The notes beneath the pieces were generated by a model, which saw only the letters and a list, made by a program, of their open reading frames with translations, searched no databases and was not told the DNA's origin. Made by a program: the position numbers and the translations under genes. 64,000 bases of DNA, taken from assembly GCF_003254395.2 (NCBI RefSeq), contig NC_037646.1:3428942-3492941 (forward strand), given 5' to 3'. This DNA is from Apis mellifera (Eukaryota; Arthropoda; Insecta; Hymenoptera; Apidae). This document shows, one piece after another, positions 26,261 through 37,353 of the stretch. The stretch's first letter is position 1; every line of letters begins with the position of its first letter.

Positions 26261-29194
26261 GTTTGAAGGATGAAAGGATTTTTTGTGTGGATATTTATAG
26301 GTTGATATAATATTCTCGATAAAAGAGATATTTTAATCGACCAAATTCTTTTTCTTTTCTTTTTAACAAGTTCCTGAAAAAAGTTTGAGAGAATAACACG
26401 TGATTTCGAAGACCAAGATTGTTGAATAATAATAATAATAATAATATTTAAATAAAGAAATGTGTATTGTTTCTATCGAAGGAAGAATACATTTCATGAA
26501 ATTGGACATTGATATCCGATAAATCTTTTTCTTCAAGGTTTCATTAAAAAGGAAGAAAGAATTATAAAATAGTTGAAAAAATAAAAGTGTTTTTACAAGT
26601 ACATTAGCGTTTCGCGAATGAATGAAATATGTTTAGAATCCGGATTTCCGGAAAATTAAGAAAATTAAGAAAATTAATATACTCGAGAGGAGATTGTCTG
26701 GTAATCAGGAATACGTATACGTATTGAAAGTGTGTATATCCTTGAAATTCCTTTCTCCACTTCACGCGTCGAATGACTAGGCAAAAGAAGTTTATTTATT
26801 ACCTCATACGCGCGAGCTAAGAAGACCCCGTAGCCTGAAGCGCATAAAAATCGGATAAGAAAGGAGGAAAGTGTTCCCCATTCAGTCTTTTCAATGTTCC
26901 AAGGGAGTGCTTATGCTCAGCTTCCTGTAGTTAAATTAATTTCTTTCTTTTTTTTTCTTGCCTTCGCGGATTTTTATAATGGATCTTCTGGACGATTTTT
27001 AAAAAAGAATTAAAATAAGAAGGGAAATATTTATGTATCCTGTTCCTTATTTCCAAATTATTATATTTCTAGGATAAAGTGTCTTTCGTTGCTATCTTCT
27101 TCGTGTTTTAGAGATTATTTGAACGATTTATTCTTCTTTATTTATTAATTATTAACGTAACTTTTCTATCCTTTCTTCCATTCATAGGTGGAATTATAAT
27201 TTGAATTATTTTCAGAGTTTTCCTTTAAAGGAGCAAATAATAAATATAAATAAATCTTATCATAGATTTTTATGTTTTTATATTTAGAACGAGTTTTACT
27301 ATTTTCAAAAAATATAAAAGAATTCTGTTAAATATTTTACTTTCCAAATGAAATAGAAAATGGAGAAATTCAAATACTTTGAAAATTATAATTATATATA
27401 CTTTATAATAATAAATATATAATACTTTATATAATAAATAAGTATATATAATTATAATTATATATACTTATATATACTTTGAAAATTATAATTATTATAA
27501 ATACTTCATCATGTATTTATGAATTCAGACCCTTGAAAAAAAATATATTGTATTAAATATAATCAAGAAACTAAATTCCCATGATGATCTATCTCTCTAA
27601 AAAAGGAAGGAAAAGAAATAATTAATATCGAATGCTGATATCAAAATTAGCAATCGGTTATACTTTACTGAACAATGTTTTACCGAGAGAATTGAGAAAC
27701 ATGGGTGTTGAGGTATGCCCGCTAGTCCTATCGACGCACAACCGCGAAACTACCCCCGATCGCTTGTTGCCACTGGAATTAATTTACACGACTTTCGGTA
27801 AACCGAATCGCGCGGATCTCTCGTAATGAGAATCTGGATTGATTTGGCCACTTGAAATGCTCGAACGAGTATATAATTAATCATTCGAACGGGGGACAAA
27901 GAGACTATGTCACGAGCCAGTTTTGCCAGATCCGCGGAAGGGCTCTCCGATGGCAAAGGAAATCTCATGGATCTGATGCCGCCATTTTCCATTCGTTTCG
28001 AATGATTAAACGAACGATTAAAATAAATTGATCGCCCAATAATATGAAGTGTGATTTTAAAATAATACGCGTTAGTTTTTCCGATTTAATTATTCTAATG
28101 ATAATAATGCTTGTGTCGATATATGATAGAAAGAGTTTTAAGTAATAAAAATGTGCATCGTTGAAATCGCAATTTTCAATATTCGATATTATTGGAATAT
28201 TAAATGGATTGTAATTTGGAAATCTATAAACTCGATACGAATTTCCTAATCTTTTAGAAATCGTGTTATTGTTGTTATTATTGTTGTTATTATCGTGTAA
28301 TGAATATTTCAATTATCAGATGGAAAATTTTATTACGAATGCGTTCGATTAATTTTAGCAATAAAGGCTTGGCTCACCACGTTTCCCAGATGAATTTAGT
28401 ATTAAATATGTGGTAATGATATGATAGATTGCATTATCAATGTTGCAGCAATATCGTAGCTATCGGATCATTTTCAGTACGCGCGTTTCCCTATGACAGT
28501 GCATAATTGTTGATTGTCTGAATAGTAAACAGATATGTCAATCTTCTCAAGAACAGAAACCCCCCCAAATCTGATTATTATTGTTTAGCACTATTATTGT
28601 TTAGGACAGACAAATGGAAACATTATCGATATTTAACGATACGTGGATGTTTGTAATTACAACTAATATCTGGACAACACTGTCAATTATGATAATTGAT
28701 AATATTATCAATTGCATTATCGCATAATTACGTAATTGTGTAATTAAGATCGATTTTTATTAATTGCTTCAGAAATAATTTTCAAATGTAATTTTAATAT
28801 TAAAACATTGTATAAGAAAGAAAAATGTTAAGGAAAATATAAAATAATCTTTTTAAAATTTTAATTTCCATGAAAGTTTATACGTATGATAATTTATATA
28901 TATTTTTTTTCTTTTTTTACTGAAATCAACCTTAAAAATTTTTCTTTCTTTCCTCTCTCTAGGAAAAAGAAACATAAAATTTTCAACTTTAACTTCAAAT
29001 TAAAAAATATTCATCTTGTCACAAAGAGAAAGAAAGGATCCAAAAAAGCTTCCAAAAATTAATTCTCGCTAATTACGCGACAAAACTTTGTAAAAAAAAT
29101 TCAAAAAATTCCGAGCCAAAACTTGAAGAAAGGAAAAAAAAGCAACGCGCTGATGAAGACGAATTCGAAGACGATTCGAAGATTCGCGTAATTG
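26261..29194. other. AT-rich non-coding stretch
   Basis: No gene is recognised. It contains an AAT run at 26426-26444 and a dense TATA/ATAATT stretch at 27380-27490 with internally repeated TACTTTGAAAATTATAATTA. A TTG/TTA run lies near 28266-28295, and the palindrome cluster at 28684-28742 is annotated separately. Confidence 0.6.
28684..28742. repeat. Cluster of AT-rich palindromes
   Basis: Three palindromes follow each other: CAATTATGATAATTG (one central base), a 20-bp perfect palindrome at 28694-28713 (half-site AATTGATAAT), and AATTACGTAATT near 28727. All are visible directly. A function is unknown. Confidence 0.85.
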
Positions 29195-29224
29195 CTTTGG
29201 CCGAGGTAAACAACCTCGGCAAAG
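29195..29224. other. Small hairpin
   Basis: GCCGAGGT (29200-29207) and ACCTCGGC (29213-29220) pair around the loop AAACA. The flanking CTTT and AAAG extend the stem with one bulged G. It sits at the AT-rich to GC-rich boundary. Confidence 0.8.
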
Positions 29225-29800
29225 TTTCAAAACCGGGAGAGCCGCGGAAGAGGGATAGGGTGGGTGCTGGACGCTGCGTAGTAACTCACAGTGGCCCGCG
29301 TATCAAACTTTGTTTTGTCACGATACGCCGCAAAACGGCGGCGTAACTTACCACGGCTCCGTGTTTACTAAACGCAGTTACGTCGTACTCTCCCTCTACT
29401 CTCTTTCTTTCCTGCACTAGCTATTTCTGTTTCCTCCCTCCCCCAGTTGCTCTCTCTCCCTTTACTCGCCCAAACTCACCACACACACACAAGCAAGCAA
29501 GCAAGCTAGCGAGGTGGCGCGCCTTTTCACCGGGGCACTTTATCCAGGGCGCACACGCCATTAATTCCCCTGCCCTCCCCCCTGCTCCGTGCGAGCGTAG
29601 AAATTTCAGATGTCCCTTTGTGCAGCCCCCAGTGTATCCAGAACCTTCCTCCATTTACTCGGGTCCTATCCTCCGGCTGGCGCCGCTGTCGACACCGTTG
29701 TGGACAAGTGTGCTTGGAAATTGCGCGGGATGTGAAACTCGCGCGGGGAAAGGGGGAAGGGTGGAGGGTGTAGAAACGGGGACCACGCTCTCTTTTCGAA
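29225..29800. promoter_or_regulatory. GC-rich island
   Basis: This CpG-rich island has a second short inverted repeat near 29326-29345 (CGCCG...CGGCG), CA and AAGC microsatellites at 29479-29507, and C-rich runs. On the minus strand there are two donor-like sites, CCGTG/GTAAGT near 29350 and GTG/GTGAGT near 29476. These would suit a minus-strand untranslated exon, but I cannot place an initiator with confidence. Open frames on both strands overlap and show no domain. Confidence 0.22.
29479..29507. repeat. CA and AAGC compound microsatellite
   Basis: A CA run passes directly into AAGC units. Confidence 0.88.
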
Positions 29801-31050
29801 AGGAAAAAAACCCTGAAACGCGGGAGAACGATTTTTTCGGAGAGTTCTCTTCTTTTTCGGGGACGACTTTAATCTTGTCGTTGTTCAAAGAAAGAGGGGG
29901 TTGGGGAATTGCTTGAAAAAGGCATTTCGATATGCAGGAATGTTTCTTTTTATAGTATAATTATTTGAAAATATTCAACGATTCTCAATCTCTTTGTAAG
30001 GTTGGAGTGTGAAGAGTATGTCACTTTGAGAACGAATTAAAAATAAAATAAATGAATCAGATTTATCACATATATATTCACTTATTTCGTGATATTCTTG
30101 TTATACCAATCTAAGAAAAATTCTTTCCAATTAAAATTCAAAGCATTAATCGTGTCAATAGATTGTATCAGTAAATTTTATTTAAAAAAAAAAATATATA
30201 GAAAACATAATAAGAGAAGCGTTCAAATATTAGTAGCAGAATAATTGCTTTGTAGGCAAGCGCGCACAGTTTCTACCGTGATAAAACCACTAATTCGCTT
30301 CTCAAGTAACATTCCATGTGCTAATGCGAAGCGTAATTTAAACACTGTCCGCGACACGAGATAATAAATAATTCTTTACTTTATTCGCCGTTGCTTTATT
30401 GAATTATAACTGTGAAGAAGAAGAAGAAGAAGAAGAAAAAAGAAGAGAGAAAAATTAAAAATCGAATTCGTTTCACACGAATGCATAGATTACGAGGAGC
30501 GAGGTGGAGGATTCGTTCTCGAAACGAGCGTTATCGTATCGCATCGCCTCTCGCGACATCGAGCAGTTTGACGTTGAAAAAAAAAAAGGAAAAAAAAGAG
30601 AGAGAGAAAATTCGGTTCATTTAAAACGGGAAGTCGGTTGCACGTTGTAGCACAGAGAGTGTACCGTTGGTAAAACCGGCTCGATACGTCGCGATATACG
30701 AGTTTATTCTTTTCCTTTTTTTTTTCTTCTATGTATAAATACGAGAGGAAATGAATCTAATGCGTGAAATTAACGCGTATACGTGTCTTATGGATCGATG
30801 TTTTAGATCCAGTTCACTCACCGGGTTCACGGGGTCTCGTCACGTTAACGAGTGTATTAAAATTCACGGCTACGAACACGAGGCTAATGGCGTTATCGCG
30901 AAGAGATATCTGATAACGTGAACTTTATACGGTTATTTAATACTTGTCGTTATCAATCTTTACGCGTGAACGGAGGGAAAGGCGGTTTTTAGGATTATCC
31001 GCGATATGTCGTGAATTTGTCGAATACTTTTCAGGATTACAACAATTTTT
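29801..31050. other. Non-coding stretch
   Basis: No gene is recognised. It includes a GAA/AAG microsatellite at 30415-30437 that creates a lysine-rich open frame, poly-A runs near 30575-30600, and a mixed-composition part at 30640-31000 with a minus-strand donor-like CCG/GTGAGT near 30820. Confidence 0.6.
30415..30437. repeat. AAG microsatellite
   Basis: About seven AAG units are followed by A-rich sequence. Confidence 0.9.
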
Positions 31051-31265
31051 GCCTCTGATAAAATATGTTTAATTAAGTTAGAAAAGAATCAATTAATTTC
31101 CAATGAATTGGTATATTTAGAAAATTATTTTAAGTTTGATTTGTTGAAAAATTTCCTCTTTGCCTCTCATAAAATATTTTTAATTTTAAGTTGAAAAGAA
31201 TCAATTACTTTCCAATGAATTGGTATATTTGGAAAATTATTTTAAGTTTGATTTGCTAGAAAAAT
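31051..31265. repeat. Two-copy tandem duplication, 111-bp unit
   Basis: GCCTCT(G/C)ATAAAATAT begins at 31051 and 31162. Both copies continue through GAAAAGAATCAATTA, TTTCCAATGAATTGGTATA and GAAAATTATTTTAAGTTTG. Confidence 0.9.
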
Positions 31266-31550
31266 TTCCAGAATTTTGTTTCTAAAACTTATTCCTGCTT
31301 GTAGAATCACCCTCTCGCCTACTTGTATCCTGTACAGGCGATATATATATATTGTAACCGATACATAACCGTTACAAAACCGTTATAAAACCAATATAAC
31401 ATCGGTTCTGTAGAACCAAAACCGATATAAATCAAAATCTTTTCTCATAACTGTCCAATGGTTATTTCAGTTTCTTTAAAAACGTTTCTGAAATCTGAGC
31501 CGATATTATATTCAAACCTAGTTATTTCAACTTTTAACATCCACCTATTC

Positions 31551-32640
31551 TAATTTTTCTCATCTCACATGAAAGACAAGATCTTGCAATATCATTATTA
31601 ATCGTACTAGAAAAATAAGAATTTGATCAATCTTAAAATAATCATTCCTTACATTCCTTTCATAAGAAAAGTTACAAAAATTTTGCCAATTATTAAAAAG
31701 AACTAACTAATTTTTCTCATCTCGCATGAAAGACAGAATTTTCATCTTGCAATATTATTATTAATCGTACTAGAAAAATAAGAATTTGATCAATCTTAAA
31801 ATGATCACTCCTTTCATAAGAAAAGTTACAAAAATTTTGCCAATTATTAGAAAGAACTAACTAATTTTTCTCATCTCGCATGAAAGACAGAATCTTCATC
31901 TTGCAATACTATTATTAATCGTACTAGAAAAATAAGAATTTGATCAATCTTAAAATGATCACTCCTTTCATAAGAAAAGTTACAAAAATTTTGCCAATTA
32001 TTAGAAAGAACTAACTAATTTTTCTCATCTCGCATGAAAGACAGAATTTTCATCTTACAATATTATTATTAATACTAGAAAAATAAGAATTTGATCAATC
32101 TTAAAATGATCATTCCTTACATTCCTCTCATAAGAAAAATTACAAAAATTTTGCCAATTATTAGAAAGAACTAACTAATTTTTCTCATCTCGCATGAAAG
32201 ATAGAATCTTCATCTTGCAATACTATTATTAATCGTACTAGAAAAATAAGAATTTGATCAATCTTAAAATGATCACTCCTTTCATAAGAAAAGTTACAAA
32301 AATTTTGCCAATTATTAGAAAGAACTAACTAATTTTTCTCATCTCGCATGAAAGACAGAATTTTCATCTTACAATATTATTATTAATACTAGAAAAATAA
32401 GAATTTGATCAATCTTAAAATGATCATTCCTTACATTCCTCTCATAAGAAAAATTACAAAAATTTTTCCAATTATTAGAAAGAACTAACTAATTTTTCTC
32501 ATCTCGCATGAAAGATAGAATCTTCATCTTGCAATACTATTATTAATCGTACTAGAAAAATAAGAATTTGATCAATCTTAAAATGATCATTCCTTACATT
32601 CCTTTCATAAGAAAAATTACAAAAATTCCAATTCCATAAA
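31551..32640. repeat. Seven-copy satellite-like array with dimeric higher-order structure
   Basis: TAATTTTTCTCATCTC starts copies at 31551, 31708, 31862, 32016, 32176, 32330 and 32490, so units are 154-160 bp. Each copy holds GCATGAAAGA, CATCTT, ATTATTAAT, ACTAGAAAAATAAGAATTTG, ATCAATCTTAAAATGATCA, a CCTTTCATAAGAAAA variant, and AATTACAAAAATTT or similar. Copies 4 and 6 share a TTACAATATTATTATTAATACTAG form that lacks CGT, together with the longer CATTCCTTACATTCC spacer. Copies 3, 5 and 7 share CTTGCAATACTATT. The same-type spacing is 314 bp throughout (31862 to 32176 to 32490; 32016 to 32330). The last copies therefore look amplified as dimers. There is no open frame across the units. Confidence 0.95.
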
Positions 32641-33340
32641 ACCAAAGAAACCATTAAGATGCCTATCCTATACCCACCCTTTCATAAACCTCTTCTTCAT
32701 CCCAATCTTCAACTCGACAAATTAAATAAGCAAGTAGCGTGAAGAATTAACCGATGAGACGAAAATAGACGCATGCCGATTTTCACGCTAGCGTGGCAAC
32801 AACGTCGTTACGATGAAATCTGAATCGGCGTGACATCGTGCTGACGCGATAGCCGCGTTCCGGAATCCTCAACACGCTGAATATGGATGACGATCCAACC
32901 GACCAACCTCCTCCTCCTCCTCCTCCTCCTGAGCGAAGGGGGGCCCTATTTGTGGTACATTGAGCTGTCACACCGGCCACGGAATTACGAGGGCTCCCGA
33001 TGATAACCCGTTAAGCGTGCATACGGACGATGCGACTCTCGACTCCCATGGATTCGATCACAGCGAAGCATTGTACGCCCGGTCATCTCGTGATTCGCAC
33101 GCGATCTTCGCGTGTCGATACACCTCCCTCTTGGAGAGGAGGAGGAGGCGTACACGCGTCAAGGAGCGATGAATTTACGACGAATTTTCTTGGCTGAATC
33201 GAATGGCTAGCCTTGGTTGGACAAGGTATCGAGGCACGAGTGAAATTCTAGATGATGGGGCGGACGTAGGAGGAGGGAGGAGAGATTTAGAGTTGGATGG
33301 GAATACTGTTTCACGGGATCTGGTTACTTTCGTCTTGCCC
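32641..33340. promoter_or_regulatory. GC-richer segment with CCT microsatellite
   Basis: Composition rises at about 32740-33330 with several CpG-rich patches. A CCT run at 32907-32930 encodes the glycine run in a minus-strand frame, which is rejected as a gene. No initiator/donor pair is convincing. Confidence 0.18.
32907..32930. repeat. CCT microsatellite, about eight units
   Basis: This is an uninterrupted trinucleotide run ending at GAGCG. Confidence 0.9.
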
Positions 33341-34589
33341 TGTTTAGAAATAGTTGGGACGATCGTTGAATAATCTTATGAAGGAAGTTTTTATATATTC
33401 AAAATGTTCAGCTTGGCAATTATTATAGTAATTTAATATTCCAAGAATATTCTGTGTATATAATTTACGTGTGATGCTTGAAAAGAATTCTTTTCGAATT
33501 CTAGCATTGGTCAGAATTACAATTACAATTAAATTAAACACTTTCACTTTTATAAATTCGCAACGAAAAAAAAAAAAAAAAAAGAATTGCTTCATTCGTC
33601 ACGAAAATGAATAAAACAAAGGACCCAATCACTCGTTGATATAAAAAAAAAAAAAAAACTATTCGAGAACAAAATCGACTATTTCCCCTTGCACACGCAA
33701 GCACACATACACGCACATACATTTATAGCTGATACATCAAACGACTGATGTTTCGCATGCACAAAAGGAGGACGAATTTGCCCCGAATGGTGTGAAACAG
33801 TTCGACAGAGGCTGTGAATCATCCCGCGAGCAAATAAGGTTGCGTATCCCGATGGCCCACGCGCCATTCCTTCCACATACACAGAGACTATATATATAGA
33901 TCGCTTTCCTATCCGAGGGAAGATCAAAGATTCAAAGCCGTTCGAGCGAGCGGCAGTCGTTGGAGAAACGACGGGTGAGAAATCGACTTCTGTATCGTTT
34001 TATGAAGCTCGATAATTGAGATATTCCAAGACACACACTCGAAATAACAACGGATCCGGCCAGCTGTGTTATATCGATTTTGCTCCCCCACAGCTCGCCG
34101 AACAGATCGATTGATTTAATATCGGACACGTCGTTTCGTTCCCTCTACGGGCAATTTCACCTTTCAGCCTGGCTAATAATCGCCTTCCAAAGAAGTTTAT
34201 CGCCGCCTCCCTTCTATGCCAAACAGCCTCCGCCTATAATGCACATCCAGCGAAGCCAGTGAACTTGGACGCGCGTGACCGATTACGGCTATCTGACTGT
34301 AATACTTTTCAAGAAACCACCGTATATATATATATTTTAAATAATTCGACAATATTATATAAATGCAGGTTTCATAAAGATTGTTAAAAATCTCCATGAT
34401 TCTCCCTTTTAAATTAATCATCTCGAGCTCCTTATATCGAGATGAGACTATTTCTCATGCAGATCCTGTTTTTCAATCGGAAAAACAATATAAAGTATTA
34501 TAATCGACCTGTATTTAATTCTCAAGGAACGATCTCTCGATATTTCGAGATATATAAAATTAGTTCCATTTCTGTCTTCTGAGGCAGAT
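33341..34589. other. Non-coding stretch
   Basis: No gene is recognised. Poly-A runs lie at 33567-33583 and 33643-33657, and TA runs near 33890 and 34325. A plausible acceptor (CACCTTTCAG near 34157-34166) is followed by about 70 stop-free codons in one frame. There is no donor or recognisable protein, so it is not called. Confidence 0.5.
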
Positions 34590-35165
34590 CGAACGAATAC
34601 GAGTAACGTTTCGGGGACCTTCTTTTAGGGAGCGGCGTCTCTAAGCGCCTTTAACAAATGGTCTCGCGTCCACCGGTATCGGTGGATACCGGTTTCATCG
34701 CGTGGCCGTCAACGAAAACCCACAGCACGTTTCGCTGTAACAGAAAACCGTACGCGCCAACTTCATGCGCGCGATATTAAAGACTATAATGGCCGGCCAT
34801 TAATTACCGGTCTCGAGGCTTGGCCGTTCCGCGGGAATCTCTCGCAGTAGTACGGTAGTCGGGCATTCGTTTTGGAGAATTCCTCTATCCTACACGTGAG
34901 AACCGAACTCGGGCAAAAGGAGGGGGGAGGGAGAGGAGGCGAAAGAGTTTATCGTCCGCCTCAGCAGGGGAATATATACTACTATCCCCCGGTGACGCAC
35001 GATCGGGGTTCCCGGAACAATCGTTTCGTTGCGAACATTCGCCGACAATTATCCCCTTTGCCCTCCCCAATTAAGTACGGAATTTATTCCCCATATCCAT
35101 CCCCCTCCCCCGTCGATCCAAGTTCACACTTCGACTTCCATCGTTCAGTTTCGAGCGAGTTGCAA
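34590..35165. promoter_or_regulatory. GC-rich island with hairpin
   Basis: This CpG-rich block has balanced composition from TTTCGGGGACC near 34610 to about 35165. It includes the 9-bp-stem hairpin at 34672-34693, ATGGCCGGCCATTAATTACC near 34790, and G-rich then C-rich runs at 34918 and 35100. A plus open frame (34872-35186) is proline/serine-rich without recognisable domains. Regulatory function is a compositional inference. Confidence 0.22.
34672..34693. other. Hairpin, 9-bp stem
   Basis: ACCGGTATC and GATACCGGT pair perfectly around the loop GGTG. The left arm is also part of CCACCGGTATCGGTGG, a second, competing palindrome. Confidence 0.85.
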
Positions 35166-36200
35166 ATGAGATGTGTTAACACTTAACTTTAACCTACGAT
35201 TTACGTTTTCGAGAATTTTGGAAATATAAACAAGTTCGCGCAGCCATTTGTGTAATACGCTGATCCAATTGTAAATGTACTTGATCGAGCCAATTGTAAA
35301 TGTTACAATTAGGCATCGATCGTGATAGGACAGATAAGGATGTAGAAAATTTTTTTTTATCTGTTCGATATTAGTCTTTTTAACTCTTATGGAAAAAAAT
35401 AAATAATGGATTGTAGGATCAACATAGCTTCTTCAGTAAAATTTCTACTGAAGAATATATGCTAATTATAGAGAACGAGGCGAATTATCTTCCGGAGATA
35501 AGCCAGAGAGACTGCACTCATTTTCCAAAGCACATTGATCCAATAGCATCAAAATTAAGACCGTCAAAACCTTGTAGAGTTTTCCAAAGAAATAAAAAAT
35601 AGTAGAGAAATAACGGGGGAGTGTAAGAAGTGCAAGGTTTCCTTTACATCTACCAGAATTATATGCTTCGAATTATATCACACCATTGCAGATTATTAAT
35701 TTTATAGTACTTGCATCTATCACAATTATTGCATCAGGTAATTACATATCAAATATTCCACAAATATTTATAATTTTAAGAGGGCGCCGCCGCTAATATT
35801 TATATTAATATTTTATATTTTTTATTTTTTATTATTTTAATATTTTGACCCGATCATCGTACTATGGCCTATGCCCGTAATATTTACGTTTGGTCAGATC
35901 ATTGTTTCTTCCCGTTATTTATTTAGTTGCGTGTATAGATACACGGGCTATGTCTGTAATTGTAGGTTAAGGGGTTAAGTATCTACTAATAGTGTAGATT
36001 AGTGTAGATTTAACAAGAATTTATTTAATTATTCGAAATTATCGAAACGAATTTCAATAATTGTTCTCTCGACGAATTTCTCCCATTGACGAGGAAAGTA
36101 ATGTGGAAAAAAATAAAAGAAAAGGAAAAGATCATTCTTTATCCACCCTCTTAAACAATTCCCCCCTCTACATCACGTCGAAATTAACGATATCCAGGGA
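35166..36200. other. AT-rich stretch with an unusual embedded segment
   Basis: No gene is recognised. A 10-bp-stem hairpin lies at 35429-35455 (TTCTTCAGTA, loop AAATTTC, TACTGAAGAA). At about 35780-36010 GAGGGCGCCGCCGC interrupts very AT-rich DNA. It is followed by CTATGGCCTATGCCCGTAAT and a diverged echo, GGGCTATGTCTGTAAT, about 75 bp later, and by GTGTAGATTAGTGTAGAT. This could be a decayed mobile-element end, but no coding remnant supports it. Confidence 0.4.
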
Positions 36201-36800
36201 TAAATTGGAAATCAGGGGGACGTGGATAAGAGGGGGGCGTGCACGCCCTGGGAAACGCGAGGGCACGGCGTTCCTCCGACGCGAGGGACGAACCTCTCCT
36301 CTCCCCTCGTAAAGCAAATTTCGCCTTGACATTCCCGGATTTATGAAGATTTCCAAAGTATCTCGTAAAAAGTGTTTACCACGGCCAAGAATTCCAACCG
36401 GCCTCCGCTTACGAGAAAGTCGTGCACGGGCTTCCCTCTCTTTCCTCCCCCTCCCCGGGTCGTAGGCCCGGGTATCCTTGGTGTGCGGCTAGGAGGTCGT
36501 TGCCCCAGGAAAATCTCGTGAGTCGCAAATCCTTCCCTCCGCAACAAACCGACGCCCGGGGAGCGTGAAACGTCGTTAATCACGGCCAGGATTCGGTATC
36601 GAGTTTCGTCTCCCCTTCCTCCCTCCGTTATTCCGCGCGGTTTTCGAATCGGCCGAGGTTTATCAAAAATTGGTACACGCTTTCTTCTCGACGAGTTGGT
36701 TCCGTTTTCGAAATAGAGTCGTGCGCGAATGTTTGAAGAACGCTGGCTCTCCTCTTGCAAAAGAGGGAGAGAAGGAGGGAGGGTTGTATTGCAATCCGTG
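36201..36800. promoter_or_regulatory. GC-rich island
   Basis: A CpG-rich block with C/G-rich runs (36170-36310, 36430-36480) carries overlapping open frames on both strands (36061-36312 plus, 36341-36760 minus). The 139-codon minus frame is arginine/glycine-rich and matches no family I know. Most of the stop-free length is explained by composition. Confidence 0.2.
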
Positions 36801-37267
36801 AAAAGATAGGGTTAACTTGGTGGAAATACGTTTTCTTTTCTTTCCTTTTTGTCCTTTTCGTTTGTTATTTGGAAGTTCAAATATATTTGAATTATTTATT
36901 CAATTTTGATACAGGATTAATTGTGGATCGGATATTCTTAGGTAATTTTAGTAGATTTAGATTCTTGAAACTGTGCATGAATATATATGTAGGATAAGAG
37001 AATGTCGTGTAGATAAGATTCGTGTTTATTCTATTTGAATTTATATATATGTATATATTGATACAGTTACTCGATATTCGAAATTGCTATCTCCTATCTT
37101 TGAATTTATTAATCTGATATATCGATATTTATAACATGCACGGACTAGTACATATTTCTTTTGAAACTTCGCTACTTACGTACTGTTGCAAGAAAATAGG
37201 TATATAAATTCTCGCGTGTTTTCAAGGATGCACGTCTTGATTCTCGTGGAATAAATGCATCGCTTAC

Positions 37268-37353
37268 CTGCAACATAAAGGTATTAAAGAATTTTTAGAA
37301 TATAACGATATCGAGTCTTTGTATTTTGTACATGTTGTAAATAATGAAATATC
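37268..37353 (-). other. Tentative internal exon
   Basis: On the minus strand a pyrimidine-rich acceptor (TATTTTTCTATTCTAACTAG) is followed by 86 bases and a strong donor, TTGCAG/GTAAGCG, with the intron starting at 37267. One frame is fully open for 28 codons (beginning DISLFTTCTKYKD); the other two contain stops. The encoded peptide matches nothing I recognise and the base composition is AT-rich like its surroundings. A chance pairing of splice-like sites remains likely. Alternatively the TTGCAG/GTAAG juncture could act as a recursive splice point. Confidence 0.2.

Noticed and set aside
31551..32640. Regular repeats considered as a CRISPR array
   Set aside because: The whole unit, not a short repeat between unique spacers, is conserved. 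The DNA is eukaryotic and no cas genes are present.
34157..34390. Acceptor-like CACCTTTCAG followed by about 70 open codons
   Set aside because: There is no donor or known motif, and the frame ends inside TA-rich non-coding sequence.
36341..36760. 139-codon minus frame
   Set aside because: GC-rich composition makes stops rare. The peptide is Arg/Gly-rich and unlike anything I know, and frames on the other strand overlap.
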